A stretch of DNA of 5,338 bases, from assembly GCA_030146225.1 (NCBI GenBank), contig JASLCA010000128.1, forward strand, positions 1 through 5,338. The letters are read 5' to 3'. Both the position numbers and the translations under genes were made by a program. This document shows positions 5,044-5,338 of the stretch, piece by piece. This DNA is from Sphingobacterium sp. Lineage in GTDB: Bacteria > Bacteroidota > Bacteroidia > Sphingobacteriales > Sphingobacteriaceae. How positions within the stretch are numbered: the stretch's first letter is position 1; every line of letters begins with the position of its first letter. The notes under the pieces are model-generated. The model saw nothing but the letters and a program-made list of their open reading frames with translations. It did no database searches and was not told where the DNA came from.

Positions 5044-5338
5044 TTATGCTAATAATCTGATTGGCGCTTCTAGGTAAGATTTTACCGTTTGTAAGAAAGC
5101 AGCACCCGATGCTCCATCCACTACACGGTGGTCACAACCTAGGGTTAACTTCATCACATTGCCTGGTACAACCGCACCATCTTTAACCACAGGTACTTGT
5201 TGAATAGCACCTACCGATAAGATTGCTCCATCTGGAGAGTTGATAATTGATGTAAACTCATCAATACCAAACATGCCTAAGTTGGAAACCGTAAAGGTAG
5301 AACCTTCCCAATCGGATGGTTGAAGTTTCTTCGCTTTA
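5044..5338 (-). CDS. 2-oxo acid dehydrogenase E2 (dihydrolipoamide acyltransferase), C-terminal part
   Basis: The last 97 codons of an E2 subunit, which moves the acyl group from lipoyl-lysine to CoA in the pyruvate (or a related 2-oxo acid) dehydrogenase complex in the cytoplasm. The frame is open to the window edge and continues upstream of the Met at 5274, so that Met is internal: the codons before it read KAKKLQPSDWEGSTFTVSNLG, joining GMFGIDEFTSIINSPDGAIL, the standard E2 catalytic core. The active-site motif DHRVVDG is present (catalytic His and Asp at visible residues 70 and 74), followed by the usual FLQTVKSYLEAP end. The lipoyl and E1/E3-binding domains lie outside the window. The SNLGMFGI and AILSVGAI blocks favour the pyruvate dehydrogenase type (often aceF/pdhC), but 2-oxoglutarate or branched-chain E2 cannot be excluded from this fragment. 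Transcription ends at the adjacent terminator. Confidence 0.93.
   Translation of the reverse strand, partial: KAKKLQPSDWEGSTFTVSNLGMFGIDEFTSIINSPDGAILSVGAIQQVPVVKDGAVVPGNVMKLTLGCDHRVVDGASGAAFLQTVKSYLEAPIRLLA

Noticed and set aside
5044..5274. Stand-alone 76-residue protein beginning at the Met at 5274
   Set aside because: The frame stays open upstream to the window edge and encodes conserved E2 catalytic-core residues, so that Met is internal to a larger gene.

Overview
The window looks like a chromosomal segment from a Bacteroidota bacterium, most likely of the Sphingobacterium/Pedobacter kind. Three things suggest this: an L3 start peptide typical of the group, a near-perfect Bacteroidota-type promoter (TTTG, 19 nt, TAnnTTTG) in front of it, and genes that mostly start without a Shine-Dalgarno sequence in AT-rich leaders. 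Genus placement is inference. All six genes lie on the minus strand, so transcription runs from high to low coordinates.

Right to left: the window opens inside the 3' end of a 2-oxo acid dehydrogenase E2 gene (lipoate acyltransferase, 5044-5338), closed by a strong intrinsic terminator (4992-5023). Next come a lipoprotein of the serine beta-lactamase/DD-peptidase-like family (3719-4906, GTG start) and a small CoA-binding Rossmann protein (3261-3620), possibly cotranscribed and closed by a second clear terminator (3211-3240). A gap of about 370 bp follows. It contains a GC-richer patch crowded with inverted repeats (about 2968-3074) that no gene explains, and an 11-bp inverted repeat that brackets the terminator.

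Below that is a tight two-gene unit, 13 bp apart: a Tat-exported DUF2264 protein (1584-2843; probably the GH154 beta-glucuronidase type) followed by a Sec-exported GH88 unsaturated glucuronyl hydrolase (311-1570). Together they suggest periplasmic removal of terminal or unsaturated glucuronic acid from oligosaccharides. No polysaccharide lyase, SusC/SusD pair or regulator is visible here, so the substrate cannot be named.

The left edge holds the first 20 codons of rplC (ribosomal protein L3) with its own promoter and a leader hairpin. The usual upstream neighbour rpsJ is not in the window; the carbohydrate pair lies there instead, which is the main genomic-context oddity. I found no tRNA, rRNA, CRISPR array or insertion sequence.
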